From contig NZ_DF970162.1 in assembly GCF_000953855.2 (NCBI RefSeq), forward strand, positions 44,429 to 108,428: a DNA stretch of 64,000 bases, written 5' to 3'. Position 1 is the stretch's first letter. The number at the start of each line of letters is the position of its first letter. The notes below the pieces were generated by a model. It was not told where the DNA came from. It saw nothing but the letters and a program-made list of their open reading frames with translations, and ran no database searches. The position numbers and the translations under genes were made by a program. This document shows, piece by piece, positions 7,308 through 16,396 of this stretch. The stretch comes from Mizugakiibacter sediminis (GTDB lineage Bacteria > Pseudomonadota > Gammaproteobacteria > Xanthomonadales > Rhodanobacteraceae).

Positions 7308-10300
7308 TCAGGGCGCGAGCGGTTTGCGGTGCGCGGCGCGCAGCCTGGCGTTCAGCGCCGCGAGGTCGTGCGTCTCGAGGTCGTTCCAGGCGGCGAGCGC
7401 GCCGTCGAGCTTCGCCGTCAGCGCGGCGTAGCCCGCCTGCGCGTCCGGCGAGGGCGCGGCGTCGGCGCCGCCGTCGACCGCGTTCATCAGCTGCGTCAGC
7501 GCCTCGGCCAGGAAGCGGAAGCTGGTCGTGTCGGTCGGCGGCATTGCCCAGGCGTTGTGCGGGTTGGGCGCGTCGACCAGGCCGCTCGCGGCACGCAGCT
7601 TCGCATCGAAGTCGTCCAGCGCCGCGGCGAGGTCGCCGTCGGCGTCCTTGCGCGCGGCGCCCGCCGCCTTGTGCAGTTTCTCGGCCTCGTGCTGCGCGGC
7701 GGCCAGCCGCGTCTGGGCGGCCTCGACCTTGCGCGCCAGTGCGAACTGCGCGGCGTAGGCATCGGCCGGCAGCGTGACGCGCGGATCGGCCCGCACGTCC
7801 AGCGGCTGGCGGTAGCGCTTGCCGTCCACCGTCAGCTCGACGGTGTAGCGCCCCGGCGGCGCCCACACGCCGTCGGCCCAGACGTCGCCCTGCGCCAGCG
7901 CGGCCGGCGCCGCGTAGCGCAGCGGCCAGACGAAGCGGTGCATGCCCGGCGTGGTCGCCAGCGTCGACGGCACCGGCAGCCACTCCGGCGCGGCGCTGCT
8001 GGTGGCGGGATCGCGCTTGGGCGGCGCGTCGGCGCTGGAGTAGCGGCGCACCAGGCTGCCGTCGGCGGCGTAGATCGCCAGTTCGACGGGCTTGCGCGGC
8101 GTCTTCGCCAGCACGTAGTCGAGGCGCGCGCCGAACGGCGGGTTCTCCGCGGTCGGCTCGTCCTTGGGCAGCGGCGTGCCGGTGAAGCTCGCCGGCCGCA
8201 CGCGGATCGCGGCCGAGGGCTCGAACAGGCGCGTGCCGGGCCTGGCGTCGGCGGCGAGCTGGCGCAGCGGCGCGGCGTCGTCGAGGATCCAGAAGCCGCG
8301 GCCGTGCGTGGCGATGACGACGTCGTCGCCGTGCACGTCGATGTCGCGCACCGAGGTGCGCGGCAGGTCGAGCTGCAACGGCTGCCAGCGGTCGCCGTCG
8401 TCGAAGGAGACGTACATGCCGAGTTCGGTGGCGGCGTACAGCAGGCCACGCTGCCGCGGGTCCTCGCGCACGGCGTTGACGAAGTCGCCGTCGCGGATGC
8501 CGGCGACGACGAGCTGCCACGACTTGCCGCCGTCGCGCGTGCGGTAGATGTAGGGCTTGCGGTCGTCGAGGCGGTGGCGGTCGACCGCGGCGTAGGCGAC
8601 GTCGCGGTCGAAGTGCGAGGGCTCGAGGATGCCCACCTTCGACCACGGCGTCAGCGCCGCCGGCGTCACGTCCTGCCAGTGCGCGCCCTCGTCGTCGCTG
8701 CGCCAGATCAGGCCGTCGTCGGTGCCCACCCACAAGAGCTTCGCGTCCAGCGGCGAGGAGCCGATCGCGTAGATCACGCCGCGGCGCGGGCCCTGGCCGA
8801 GGTTGTTCGCCGCGGTGACCGCGTCGAGGTTGGCCGGCACGCCGGGATCCTCGCGCGTCAGATCGGCGCTGATCGCGGTCCAGTGCTCGCCGCCGTCGGC
8901 GGTGCGCCACAGCCTCTGATTGCCGAAGTACAGCACGCGATGGTCGCGCGCGTTGAACGCGAGCGGCAGCGTCCAGGTGCGGCGGTACAGGTCCGGCTGC
9001 GCCAGCGTCGGATCGACCGCGCGCGTCTGCTCGGTGCGCAGGTCCAGCTTGTCGACGGCGCCGCCGTAGACGATGTCCGGATCGTCCGGATCGGGCGCGA
9101 TCATGCCGCTCTCGCCGCCGGCGGTGACCTCGCGGAACTGCTCCATGCCGATGCGGCCGTGGTACGGCGCGATGCTGGGCAGGCCGACCGCGCCGGAGTC
9201 CTGCTGCGCGCCGTAGACGCGGTACGGGAAGCGGTCGTCGGTGCTGACGTGATAGAGCTGCGCGGTCGGCTGGTTGTACCAGCTCGACCAGGTCCTGCCG
9301 CCGTTCAGCGTGACGATCGCGCCCTGGTCGACGCCGAGGATCTGCCGGTCGGGGTTCTGCGGATCGATCCACAGTTCGTGGAAATCGTCGCCGGTGGGAT
9401 CGCCCTTCAGCGCGAGGAAGTGCGCGCCGCCGTCGTCGGAGCGCAGCATGATGGTGTTCATCGCGTAGACGCGGTCGGGGTTCTTCGGGTCGGCGGCGAT
9501 GCGGCCGAAGTACCAGCCGCGCTGCCAGATGCGGTCGTCGCCGCTCATCTTGCGCCAGGTGGCGCCGGCGTCGTCGGAGCGGTACAGGCCGCCCTCGTCG
9601 CCGTCGACCAGCGCGTACACGCGCGTCGGCGCGGCGTCGGAAATGGCGATGCCGATGCGGCCGACCTTGGCGGGGAAACCGTGGCCGGCGATGCGCGTCC
9701 AGTGCTCGCCGCCGTCGGTCGACTTGTACAGGCCGGAACCGGGGCCGCTGGCCGGCGGATAGACGTTCCACGGCGTGCGCCGCGTCTGCCACAGCGCGGC
9801 GTAGAGCGTGTCCGGATGGCCGGGCTCGAAGGCGAGGTCGATCGCGCCGGTGGCGTCGTCGGGGCCGAGCACCTTCCGCCAGGTCCTGCCGCCGTCGCGC
9901 GTGCGGAACACGCCGCGCTCGGCGTTCGGGCCGTAGGGATGGCCGAGCGCGGCGACGAAGGCGACGTCGGCGTCGCGCGGATCGACCAGGATCCTGCCGA
10001 TCTGCTGCGTGTCGGCGAGGCCGCGATGCGCCCACGTCTTGCCGCCGTCGGTGGACACGTAGACGCCGTCGCCCTGGGCGATGTCCGAGCGCATGTCGGC
10101 CTCGCCGGTGCCGACGTACAGCATCTTCGGGTCGGACGGCGCCACCGCGATCGCGCCGATCGAGCCGACCGGCTGGCCGTCGAAGATCGGCTCCCAGGTG
10201 CGGCCGGCGTCGTGCGTCTCCCAGACGCCGCCATTGACCGCACCGAAATAGAAGTGCTGCGGCTGGCCCGGCACGCCGGCCACGGCCAGCACGCGGCCGC

Positions 10301-10415
10301 CGCGGAACGGGCCGAGCAGGCGCCAGTGCAGGCCCTGATACAGCGACGGATCGACCGCCCCCGCGGCGGTCCACGAGATGACGACGAGCACGAGCGCGGA
10401 GAGCAGGCGACGCAT
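7308..10415 (-). CDS. Large exported BNR/VPS10-type beta-propeller protein
   Basis: A 1035-residue protein with a signal peptide (about residues 1-20) and at least ten BNR/Asp-box-like repeats: DAGRTW, DGGKTW, DGGRTW, DGGEHW, DAGATW, DEGAHW, DGGKSW and DDGDRW. These define two sialidase/sortilin-like propellers over about residues 25-700. A coiled-coil, Ala-rich C-terminus holds KVEAAQTRLAAAQHEAEKLH. Relatives are often labelled glycosyl hydrolase or VPS10-domain protein, but I see no proof of hydrolase activity. GGAG six bases before the ATG supports the start. It is transcribed alone towards the PagL genes. Location is probably periplasmic or outside the cell. Confidence 0.85.
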   Translation of the reverse strand: MRRLLSALVLVVISWTAAGAVDPSLYQGLHWRLLGPFRGGRVLAVAGVPGQPQHFYFGAVNGGVWETHDAGRTWEPIFDGQPVGSIGAIAVAPSDPKMLYVGTGEADMRSDIAQGDGVYVSTDGGKTWAHRGLADTQQIGRILVDPRDADVAFVAALGHPYGPNAERGVFRTRDGGRTWRKVLGPDDATGAIDLAFEPGHPDTLYAALWQTRRTPWNVYPPASGPGSGLYKSTDGGEHWTRIAGHGFPAKVGRIGIAISDAAPTRVYALVDGDEGGLYRSDDAGATWRKMSGDDRIWQRGWYFGRIAADPKNPDRVYAMNTIMLRSDDGGAHFLALKGDPTGDDFHELWIDPQNPDRQILGVDQGAIVTLNGGRTWSSWYNQPTAQLYHVSTDDRFPYRVYGAQQDSGAVGLPSIAPYHGRIGMEQFREVTAGGESGMIAPDPDDPDIVYGGAVDKLDLRTEQTRAVDPTLAQPDLYRRTWTLPLAFNARDHRVLYFGNQRLWRTADGGEHWTAISADLTREDPGVPANLDAVTAANNLGQGPRRGVIYAIGSSPLDAKLLWVGTDDGLIWRSDDEGAHWQDVTPAALTPWSKVGILEPSHFDRDVAYAAVDRHRLDDRKPYIYRTRDGGKSWQLVVAGIRDGDFVNAVREDPRQRGLLYAATELGMYVSFDDGDRWQPLQLDLPRTSVRDIDVHGDDVVIATHGRGFWILDDAAPLRQLAADARPGTRLFEPSAAIRVRPASFTGTPLPKDEPTAENPPFGARLDYVLAKTPRKPVELAIYAADGSLVRRYSSADAPPKRDPATSSAAPEWLPVPSTLATTPGMHRFVWPLRYAAPAALAQGDVWADGVWAPPGRYTVELTVDGKRYRQPLDVRADPRVTLPADAYAAQFALARKVEAAQTRLAAAQHEAEKLHKAAGAARKDADGDLAAALDDFDAKLRAASGLVDAPNPHNAWAMPPTDTTSFRFLAEALTQLMNAVDGGADAAPSPDAQAGYAALTAKLDGALAAWNDLETHDLAALNARLRAAHRKPLAP

Positions 10416-10505
10416 GGGCGACTCCGGGGAGGCACGCCGCGGACACGGCATCCGCCGATCATAGCCGAGGCCGCCGCTACGGCATGGGCAGGAAGCCATG
10501 CCCGC

Positions 10506-11216
10506 TCAGGGCACGGGCGCCAGCTCGAGATCGCCGAACCAGGCGGTGGCCACGCTCTGCGTGTTGTCGGTATCGCTGGCGACGGCGATGCCGATCACGC
10601 GCGGCGCCGGTTTGCCGAAGGCGGCGCGGTAGTCGGCGGCGAGGTCGCGGCGCTCGCGGCGCCACCGTCCGGCGTGGGCGTCGCCGCTCTCCAGCACGAT
10701 CTCGCGCACGCTGGCGATGAACGGATCGGCGGCGATGGTGCCCGGCGCGCGGCGGTTGTCCCAGACGTAGCACAGCGCCGCGTTCGGCAGGTCGGCGCCG
10801 AGCACGCGGCGCGCCACCTTGAGCTTCCAGCGCGTGGCGAGACCGAGCGCGTCGTCGGGCACGTCGAAGAACACGTAGACGCGCGCCGCGTAGTCGTCGC
10901 CGGAGCGGCGCTGCGGCCGCGCCGCGGCGACGGCGTGGTCGACCTTCCAGCGCCACGCCAGCACGCTCGCCGCCGGCACGTCGAGCGCATGCGCCAGCGC
11001 GCCGGCGCTGCGCACGGCGTCGGCGCGCAGCACGGTGGTGCCGGCGTCGTCGACCAGCGCGAAGCGCGTGCGCGCCGGCTTGCGCGACATCCGGTAGTAG
11101 CTCCAGCCCGGCGGCAGCGCGGCGCCGACGGCGGACGTGGAAAACCGCAACGCCAGCGTGTCCGCGGCGGCGGCGCCGGCCACGGCCAGCAGCAAGAACA
11201 GCAACGCACCTTTCAT
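10506..11216 (-). CDS. Exported DUF3047 protein
   Basis: A 236-residue protein with a clean signal peptide (MKGALLFLLLAVAGAAAA). The body matches the DUF3047 family, with the blocks LAWRWKVDHAVA, DDYAARVYVFFDVP, CYVWDNR and IGIAVASDTDNT. The fold is probably a jelly-roll, and no function is established. I chose the ATG at 11216 because it begins the signal peptide. An ATG 36 bases upstream has a GAGGA only one base away and would add a charged extension. It is divergent from the MATE gene. Confidence 0.78.
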   Translation of the reverse strand: MKGALLFLLLAVAGAAAADTLALRFSTSAVGAALPPGWSYYRMSRKPARTRFALVDDAGTTVLRADAVRSAGALAHALDVPAASVLAWRWKVDHAVAAARPQRRSGDDYAARVYVFFDVPDDALGLATRWKLKVARRVLGADLPNAALCYVWDNRRAPGTIAADPFIASVREIVLESGDAHAGRWRRERRDLAADYRAAFGKPAPRVIGIAVASDTDNTQSVATAWFGDLELAPVP

Positions 11217-11313
11217 CGTGGCAGGGACCCGAAAGCGCGGCGCGGCTGACATTCCTCACTTCCGCGCGCGCCGCGGAACCGGCAGCATCGAAGAATCAGG
11301 ACGAGAGTCTCGC

Positions 11314-12708
11314 ATGAACGCCCCTGCCTCCCGCCACCAGCTCACCACCGGCCCGGTCGGCCGCACCCTGCTGCTGTTCGCGCTGCCGGTGCTGGCCGGC
11401 AACGTGCTGCAATCGCTGAACGTGTCGGTCAACGCCATCTGGATCGGCCACTTCCTCGGCGAGGCGGCGCTGACCGCGGCCTCCAACGCCAACATCGTGC
11501 TGTTCTTCCTGCTCGGCGTGGTGTTCGGCGTCGCCATGGCGGCGACCATCCTGGTCGGCCAGTGCGTCGGCGCCGGCGACTGGGACCGCGCCAAGCGAGT
11601 GGTCGGCACCAGCGCCGCCTTCTTCGCCGCCATCTCGCTGGCGGTGGCGCTGGCCGGCTTCGCGCTGGCGCCGCAGGTGCTCGGCTGGATGCGCACGCCG
11701 GTCGATGCGCAGCCGTACGCGATCGCCTACCTGCGCATCATCTTCCTCGCGCTGCCGTTCATGTACTTCTACACGTTCCTGATGATGACGCTGCGCGGCG
11801 CCGGCGACTCGAAGACGCCGTTCCTGTTCCTGCTGCTGTCGGTGGCGCTGGACATCACGCTGAACCCGCTGCTGATCTTCGGCGTCGGCCCGCTGCCGCG
11901 CATGGGCATCGCCGGCTCGGCGCTGGCGACGCTGACCGCGCAGCTGACCAGCCTGGCGGCGCTGCTCGCCTGGCTGTACCGCCGGCGCCATCCGCTGCGC
12001 CTGCACCGCGGCGAGGCGCAGTACCTGCGCCTCGATCGCGAGATCCTGCGCGCGCTGGTGGTCAAGGGCGTGCCGATGGGCATGCAGATGGTCGTGATCT
12101 CCAGCTCGGCGCTGGTGATGATCAGCCTGGTCAACGCCTACGGCTCGCAGACCACCGCCGCGTTCGGCGCCGCCTCGCAGCTGTGGACCTACATCCAGAT
12201 GCCGGCGCTGGCGATCGGCGCGGCGGTGTCGTCGATGGCCGCGCAGAACGTCGGCGCGCAGCGCTGGGACCGCGTCGCCCGCACCGCCGGCGCCGGCGTG
12301 CTGTTCAACTTCGCGTTGACCGGCACGCTGGTGGCGGTCGTCTACCTGTTCAACCGCGCCGCGCTCGGCATCTTCCTGCCGCACGACGCCGCCGGGCTGG
12401 CGACCGCCCAGCATCTCAACGCGATCGTGGTGTGGTCGTTCCTGTTCTTCGGCGTCGGCTTCGTGCTGTTCGGCGTGGTGCGCGCCACCGGCGCGGTGGT
12501 GCCGCCGCTGGTGATGCTGTTCGTGTCGCTGTGGCTGGTACGCATCCCGTTCGCCGAGCTGCTGCAGCGGCGGCTCGGCGCCGACGCGATCTGGTGGAGC
12601 TTCCCGCTCGGCTCGCTGACCCTGCTGGTGATCGCCTCCCTCTACTACCGCTACGGCGGCTGGCGCGAGGCGCGCATGCTGGCGCCGGCGCCGGCCGGCG
12701 GCGCCTGA
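11314..12708 (+). CDS. MATE-family multidrug efflux protein
   Basis: A 464-residue, 12-TM inner membrane protein with the two six-helix halves of MATE transporters. The N-half contains LPVLAGNVLQSLNVSVNAIW, and the C-half repeats the pattern with KGVPMGMQMVVISSSALVM. MATE proteins export cationic drugs by Na+ or H+ antiport. An in-frame extension upstream to 11137 overlaps the divergent DUF3047 gene and lacks hydrophobic character, so I chose the ATG at 11314. Its ribosome site is weak (AGGACGAG). No regulator is adjacent. A strong hairpin follows its stop. Confidence 0.9.
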   Translation: MNAPASRHQLTTGPVGRTLLLFALPVLAGNVLQSLNVSVNAIWIGHFLGEAALTAASNANIVLFFLLGVVFGVAMAATILVGQCVGAGDWDRAKRVVGTSAAFFAAISLAVALAGFALAPQVLGWMRTPVDAQPYAIAYLRIIFLALPFMYFYTFLMMTLRGAGDSKTPFLFLLLSVALDITLNPLLIFGVGPLPRMGIAGSALATLTAQLTSLAALLAWLYRRRHPLRLHRGEAQYLRLDREILRALVVKGVPMGMQMVVISSSALVMISLVNAYGSQTTAAFGAASQLWTYIQMPALAIGAAVSSMAAQNVGAQRWDRVARTAGAGVLFNFALTGTLVAVVYLFNRAALGIFLPHDAAGLATAQHLNAIVVWSFLFFGVGFVLFGVVRATGAVVPPLVMLFVSLWLVRIPFAELLQRRLGADAIWWSFPLGSLTLLVIASLYYRYGGWREARMLAPAPAGGA

Positions 12709-12710
12709 GC

Positions 12711-12740
12711 GCGCGCGCCGGCCCGGCCGCCGGCGCGCGC
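12711..12740. terminator. Hairpin between convergent MATE and PD40 genes
   Basis: GCGCGCGCCGG at 12711-12721 pairs perfectly with 12730-12740 and ends 9 bases before the stop of the convergent PD40 gene. Its position suggests a shared terminator, though no T-run follows. Confidence 0.5.
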
Positions 12741-12748
12741 GGCGTCGT

Positions 12749-13750
12749 TCACTTCGCCGCTGTCGTCGCCGCGCGCAGCGAGGGCAGCAGCGGCGCCAGG
12801 TCGACGGTCCAGATGTTGTCGCCGCCGTTGTTCCAGTCCTGCATCTGCCGCAGGCCGGCGGCATTGGCCGCGACGTCCTTCGGATGGGCGGGCGCCACCA
12901 CGTGGCCGCTGGTGAGGTAGAGCGTGTGGCCGTCGGGCCCGAGCCGCACCTCGTCGATCGGCGCCAGCGCATTGATCTCCGCGTCGAGCGGCACCGGCGC
13001 GCTTCAGCCCGCGCCGTCGCGGAAGGCGACGAACACGTCGAGGGTTTTCGACGCCGGCGGGCGCGTCGAGGAGAACACGATGAACGACTGGTCCGGCGCC
13101 ACCGCCGGATCGACGTCGGACCACGCGCCGCTGCTGAACGGCAGCGGCTGCGGTGCGCCGTAGGCGCCGTGCGCGTACGGCGCGCGGTACAGGCGGAAGT
13201 GGCCCTGCGCACCGGTCGCCGCCATGAAGTACAGCGTGCCGTCGGCGGCGATCGCCGGGCTGAACGTGGCGTCGGAGAAATTGATCGCGTCCGGCAGGCG
13301 CACCGCCGCGCTCCAGCCGTCGCCGCGGCGATCGACGCGCCACAGGCTGCCGCCCTTGCCGGCGTGCACCTGGCCGCCCCAGTGCCCGTCCGGCGCGCGG
13401 CCGCGGTCGTCGGCTGGACGGCTGGAGGCGAAGATCAGGTAGCGGCCGTCCGGCGACATCGCCGGCTCGAGATCGCGCCAGCGCCCGGAGAACGGCGCCA
13501 GCACCGGCGGCGACCAGCGCGCGCCGTCGAAGTGCGACGCGAGGATGTCGTAGTCCTCGTGGTTGCTGCGGAAGAAATACACCGTGCGGCCGTCCGGCGT
13601 GAACGTCGCGGCGGCGTCGTTGGCCGGCCCGGAGATCACGCCGGGCGCGAACACCTGCGGCGGCGCGGACACCGCCGGCGCGGCCGGTGCGGCGACGGCG
13701 GTCGCGACACAGGCGCCGACCAGACGGGCGACGACGGGGGTCACGCTCAT
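12749..13750 (-). pseudogene. PD40 beta-propeller exported protein interrupted by an in-frame TGA
   Basis: Read through, this would be a 333-residue exported PD40 (TolB-like WD40) protein with a signal peptide, then FAPGVISGPANDAAATFTPDGRTVYFF and repeated SPDGRYLIFASSRP-type blades. At codon 249 (13004-13006 in plus coordinates) a TGA falls after FRDGAG. The same frame continues without other stops as SAPVPLDAEINALAPIDEV...IWTVDLAPLLPSL to 12749. The adjacent paralogue reads FRERGGWSAPIDLGDRVND and ends NLWSVSLAPWL, so the TGA replaces the Trp codon TGG by one base. It may be a true nonsense mutation, a sequencing error, or UGA read-through. It is the last gene of the operon behind the LytTR system. 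Confidence 0.75.
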
Positions 13751-13821
13751 GCGCGGTGCTCTCTGCGAATATCGGGTGGGGCCGCTGCATCTGCGCACGG
13801 CGGCGCACGAGGGCGAAGGGG

Positions 13822-14790
13822 TCAGGGCGACGCCGCGGCGCGGTGCGCGTCAAGCCACGGCGCCAGCGACACCGACCAGAGGTTGTCGCTGCCGTTGTTC
13901 CAGGCCGCGCCCGGCGCATGCGCCTCGCGACGCGCGCTGTAGAAGTAGACGCTGCGGCGATCGGCGCCGAGCTGGCTGCCCATGGCGTAGCCGGCGTCGT
14001 TGACGCGATCGCCCAGGTCGATCGGCGCGCTCCAGCCGCCACGCTCGCGAAAGGCGATGGCGAGGCGCAGCGGCGCGCGGCTGCCCGCGGGCACGATGCT
14101 GAAGACGATGAAGGATTCGTCCGGCGCGACCGCGGCGTCGCGGATCTTCGCGCCCGCCTCGCCCAGGGCGACGCGCACCGGCGGCAAATAATCGCCGTCG
14201 CGGTACTGCGCGCGGTAGAGACGAATGACGCCGTCGGCCGGATCGCGCGCGTCGAAGTACACGCTGCCGTCGCCGGCGACGCTGGGGGCGAACGTCATGG
14301 TACTGGTGTTGATCGCGTCCGGCAGGCGCACCGGCGCGCCCCAGCCGTCGCCGTGGCGATCGACGCGCCAGAGGTTCATGCCCCTGCCGACATATCGTTT
14401 GCCGTCGGTGCCGAGCGCGTCGAGCGGCGCGCCGCCGACGACGATGGGACGGTTGGAGACGAACAGCAGGAACGATCCGTCCGGCGCCATCGCCGGATCG
14501 AGGTCGCGCCAGCGTCCGGAGAACGGCGCGACGCGCGGCCTCGACCACGCGCCGCCTACGCGATGCGAGACGAAGAGCGTCGAACGCTGGCCCTCGCCGC
14601 GCGCGAACACCACCGTATCGCCATCCGGCGTGAACGCCGCGGCGCCTTCGTCCTGCGCACCGGAGATCACCCCGGGCGCGAAGATCTGCGGCACCGCGGC
14701 TGCCGTCGTCGCCGCGTGCGCGGCCGTCAGCACGAGCGCCGCCCCCAGCCCCACGCCGGCACGCCAGATGGCAGCATCGCGTTTCGTCAC
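13822..14790 (-). CDS. Exported PD40 (TolB-like) beta-propeller protein
   Basis: A 322-residue protein with a signal peptide to about residue 27 (TAAHAAT), then the family N-terminus VPQIFAPGVISGAQDEGAAA and PD40 blades such as FTPDGDTVVFARGEG, MAPDGSFLLFVSNRP, VAGDGSVYFDA and VAPDESFIVFS. I chose the GTG at 14790 because AAGGAG lies six bases before it. The ATG 15 bases upstream overlaps that ribosome site. It is a paralogue of the next gene downstream (71 bp gap) and follows a secreted protein gene by 40 bp. These proteins lack an obvious active site. They may bind cell-envelope or extracellular ligands. Confidence 0.8.
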   Translation of the reverse strand: MTKRDAAIWRAGVGLGAALVLTAAHAATTAAAVPQIFAPGVISGAQDEGAAAFTPDGDTVVFARGEGQRSTLFVSHRVGGAWSRPRVAPFSGRWRDLDPAMAPDGSFLLFVSNRPIVVGGAPLDALGTDGKRYVGRGMNLWRVDRHGDGWGAPVRLPDAINTSTMTFAPSVAGDGSVYFDARDPADGVIRLYRAQYRDGDYLPPVRVALGEAGAKIRDAAVAPDESFIVFSIVPAGSRAPLRLAIAFRERGGWSAPIDLGDRVNDAGYAMGSQLGADRRSVYFYSARREAHAPGAAWNNGSDNLWSVSLAPWLDAHRAAASP

Positions 14791-14830
14791 GGCGATCTCC
14801 TTCATGGTGGGCAAACGGCAGCGGCCTCGC

Positions 14831-15604
14831 TCATTCGGCCGGCATCTCGTTGAGCAGGATGTACTCGCGTTCCCGCGCTTCGACGCGGCCTAGCTCCTTG
14901 GAGCTCAGCGTCACCGGCCGCTCGACCATCAGCTCGTCGCTGGTGACGACCCCGTGGCGGAACGTGGTGTAGCCGTACCAGTGCGAGCGGCCGGGTTGCA
15001 CCTTCACCGCGTAGTTCTTGTCGCCGCGCTTCAGCATCACCTGCAGGCGGTCGCCGAGATAGGCACCGTCGCCCTCGCCTTCGCGCTTCAGCGTCACGCG
15101 GTGGGCGAGCGGGTCGAGCGCCACCACCGTCACCGTTTGCCGGCCGGGCGTGCCGAGTTCCCACGGCGAATCGATGTCGACTGTCCAGTGCTGACCCACC
15201 CGCAGCGCGGCGGGCGGCGCGCCCCACAGGCGCGGGTTGTAGATCAGGCCGCTCGCGTCCCATTGGGGCGCGCAGGCGCCGTCGAGGCACGCGGTCGCGC
15301 CTGCGTCGCGCAATTCCAGCATGCCGCCGCCCTCCGAACGGCCGTCGTAGCGGTAGTCGAGGCGCAGGCGCGGGCGATCGGTGGCGCTCTCCACGGCGCG
15401 GTAAGTCGCCGTGCCGCTGGTGCGCCCGACGATGTCCTCGAAGCCCGGTGCGCGGATGGCGAACGTCCGCGAGAACACCTGGTCGATGCGGTCGCCGGCC
15501 TGGAATGCGGGCACGAGGTAGGCCGATGCGGGCACGGGTGGGTCGGCGCGCGCATCCGTGAGCGCGAGCGTCAGCAGCAGTGTGGCGGCGATGGCTCGTC
15601 GCAT
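14831..15604 (-). CDS. Exported protein of unknown function
   Basis: A 257-residue protein with a signal peptide of about 20 residues (MRRAIAATLLLTLALTDARA). The mature chain is beta-rich with one Cys pair (TACLDGACAPQW) and blocks such as GQHWTVDIDSPWELG and SHWYGYTTFRHGVVTSDELMVE. The pattern resembles envelope proteins of unknown role, and I recognise no named domain. GGGGAG five bases before the ATG supports this start. An upstream ATG at 15679 overlaps the previous stop as ATGA and would add 25 residues before the signal peptide, so it is less likely. It is fourth in a probable six-gene operon. Confidence 0.72.
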   Translation of the reverse strand: MRRAIAATLLLTLALTDARADPPVPASAYLVPAFQAGDRIDQVFSRTFAIRAPGFEDIVGRTSGTATYRAVESATDRPRLRLDYRYDGRSEGGGMLELRDAGATACLDGACAPQWDASGLIYNPRLWGAPPAALRVGQHWTVDIDSPWELGTPGRQTVTVVALDPLAHRVTLKREGEGDGAYLGDRLQVMLKRGDKNYAVKVQPGRSHWYGYTTFRHGVVTSDELMVERPVTLSSKELGRVEAREREYILLNEMPAE

Positions 15605-15675
15605 CGCTCTCCCCTTGCAGAATTCGTCGCTGGGTCGCGCCGCGGGGCACGGGCGACGCAAGGTATCGGGATTCG

Positions 15676-16266
15676 TCATGGCGAGCTGCGCCGGCAGTCG
15701 AGCGTGTCGACGTCGATCCAGCGGCCATCGGCCCCGCGGCGCGCATAGGTGACGCGATAGGCGGCGAGGCCGCGGCGCTCGAAGCTGAAGCGGTCGGCGG
15801 CGGTATCGCCGTCACCCAGCCAGACCAGCGCGCCACCCTGCCAGCCCATCGAGGCATAGCGGCGCGCGCCGGCGAAGTTGTCGAACACGTGGGCATCGAA
15901 GCGGCCGGCGTGTTCGTCGTAACCCCACAGCTCCAGCGCGTGGAACGCATGCGGCGGGCGGTCGTCGTGGCGCAGGCGCAGCCAGCGGCCGTCGAGCGTC
16001 ACGTCGAACACCTCGCGCGAGGCGATCGCGGCGCCGCTGCGCAGGAAGCGCCCGGCGCAGTCCCAGGCGCCGACGAAATAGGCCAGCGGCTGCAGCGCCG
16101 GCGCCAATGCCCCGCGCAGCGCCGGCGGCGATGCCGACAGCGCGGCCGACGTCTCCTGCGGTTCGGCGGAAACGACGCCGGGGCCGATCAGCTCGCCGGC
16201 GCCCGCGCGCGCCGCGATCAGCGCCAGGCCGCAGCAGGCGATCCGGCCGAATCCGCGCAGGCCCAT
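15676..16266 (-). CDS. Exported DUF1579-like protein with a PD40-family-like N-terminus
   Basis: A 196-residue protein with a signal peptide to about residue 23. The next stretch, ELIGPGVVSAEPQETSAAL, closely resembles the start of the two PD40 paralogues downstream (IFAPGVISGAQDEGAAA). Instead of propeller blades it continues as LQPLAYFVGAWDCAGRFLRSG, DGRWLRLRHDDRPP, ALELWGYDEHAGRFDAHVFD and RVTYARRGADGRW. That is the pattern of DUF1579-like or lipocalin-type single-barrel proteins. It looks like a fusion or domain swap made within this cluster. Function unknown. It follows the response regulator by 130 bp on the same strand. Confidence 0.72.
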   Translation of the reverse strand: MGLRGFGRIACCGLALIAARAGAGELIGPGVVSAEPQETSAALSASPPALRGALAPALQPLAYFVGAWDCAGRFLRSGAAIASREVFDVTLDGRWLRLRHDDRPPHAFHALELWGYDEHAGRFDAHVFDNFAGARRYASMGWQGGALVWLGDGDTAADRFSFERRGLAAYRVTYARRGADGRWIDVDTLDCRRSSP

Positions 16267-16396
16267 GCGATGCCCCTTCTCGTCGCGGGCTCATCGCCCG
16301 GCGCCGCAATTTGCGGGCGGCGGGCGGGCGGCGCATCTGCAACGTGACGGCCGGCGCGCGCGACGGGACGAGCGGTCGTTGCGCGCAGACGAACGC

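Noticed and set aside
13004..13006. TGA as a selenocysteine codon
   Set aside because: The paralogue has Trp, not Cys or Sec, at this place, and no selenoprotein family or SECIS-like stem directly after the codon was recognised.
15605..15679. Start of the 15.6 kb exported protein at the upstream ATG (ATGA overlap)
   Set aside because: It would place 25 polar residues before the signal peptide. The ATG at 15604 has GGGGAG at good spacing.
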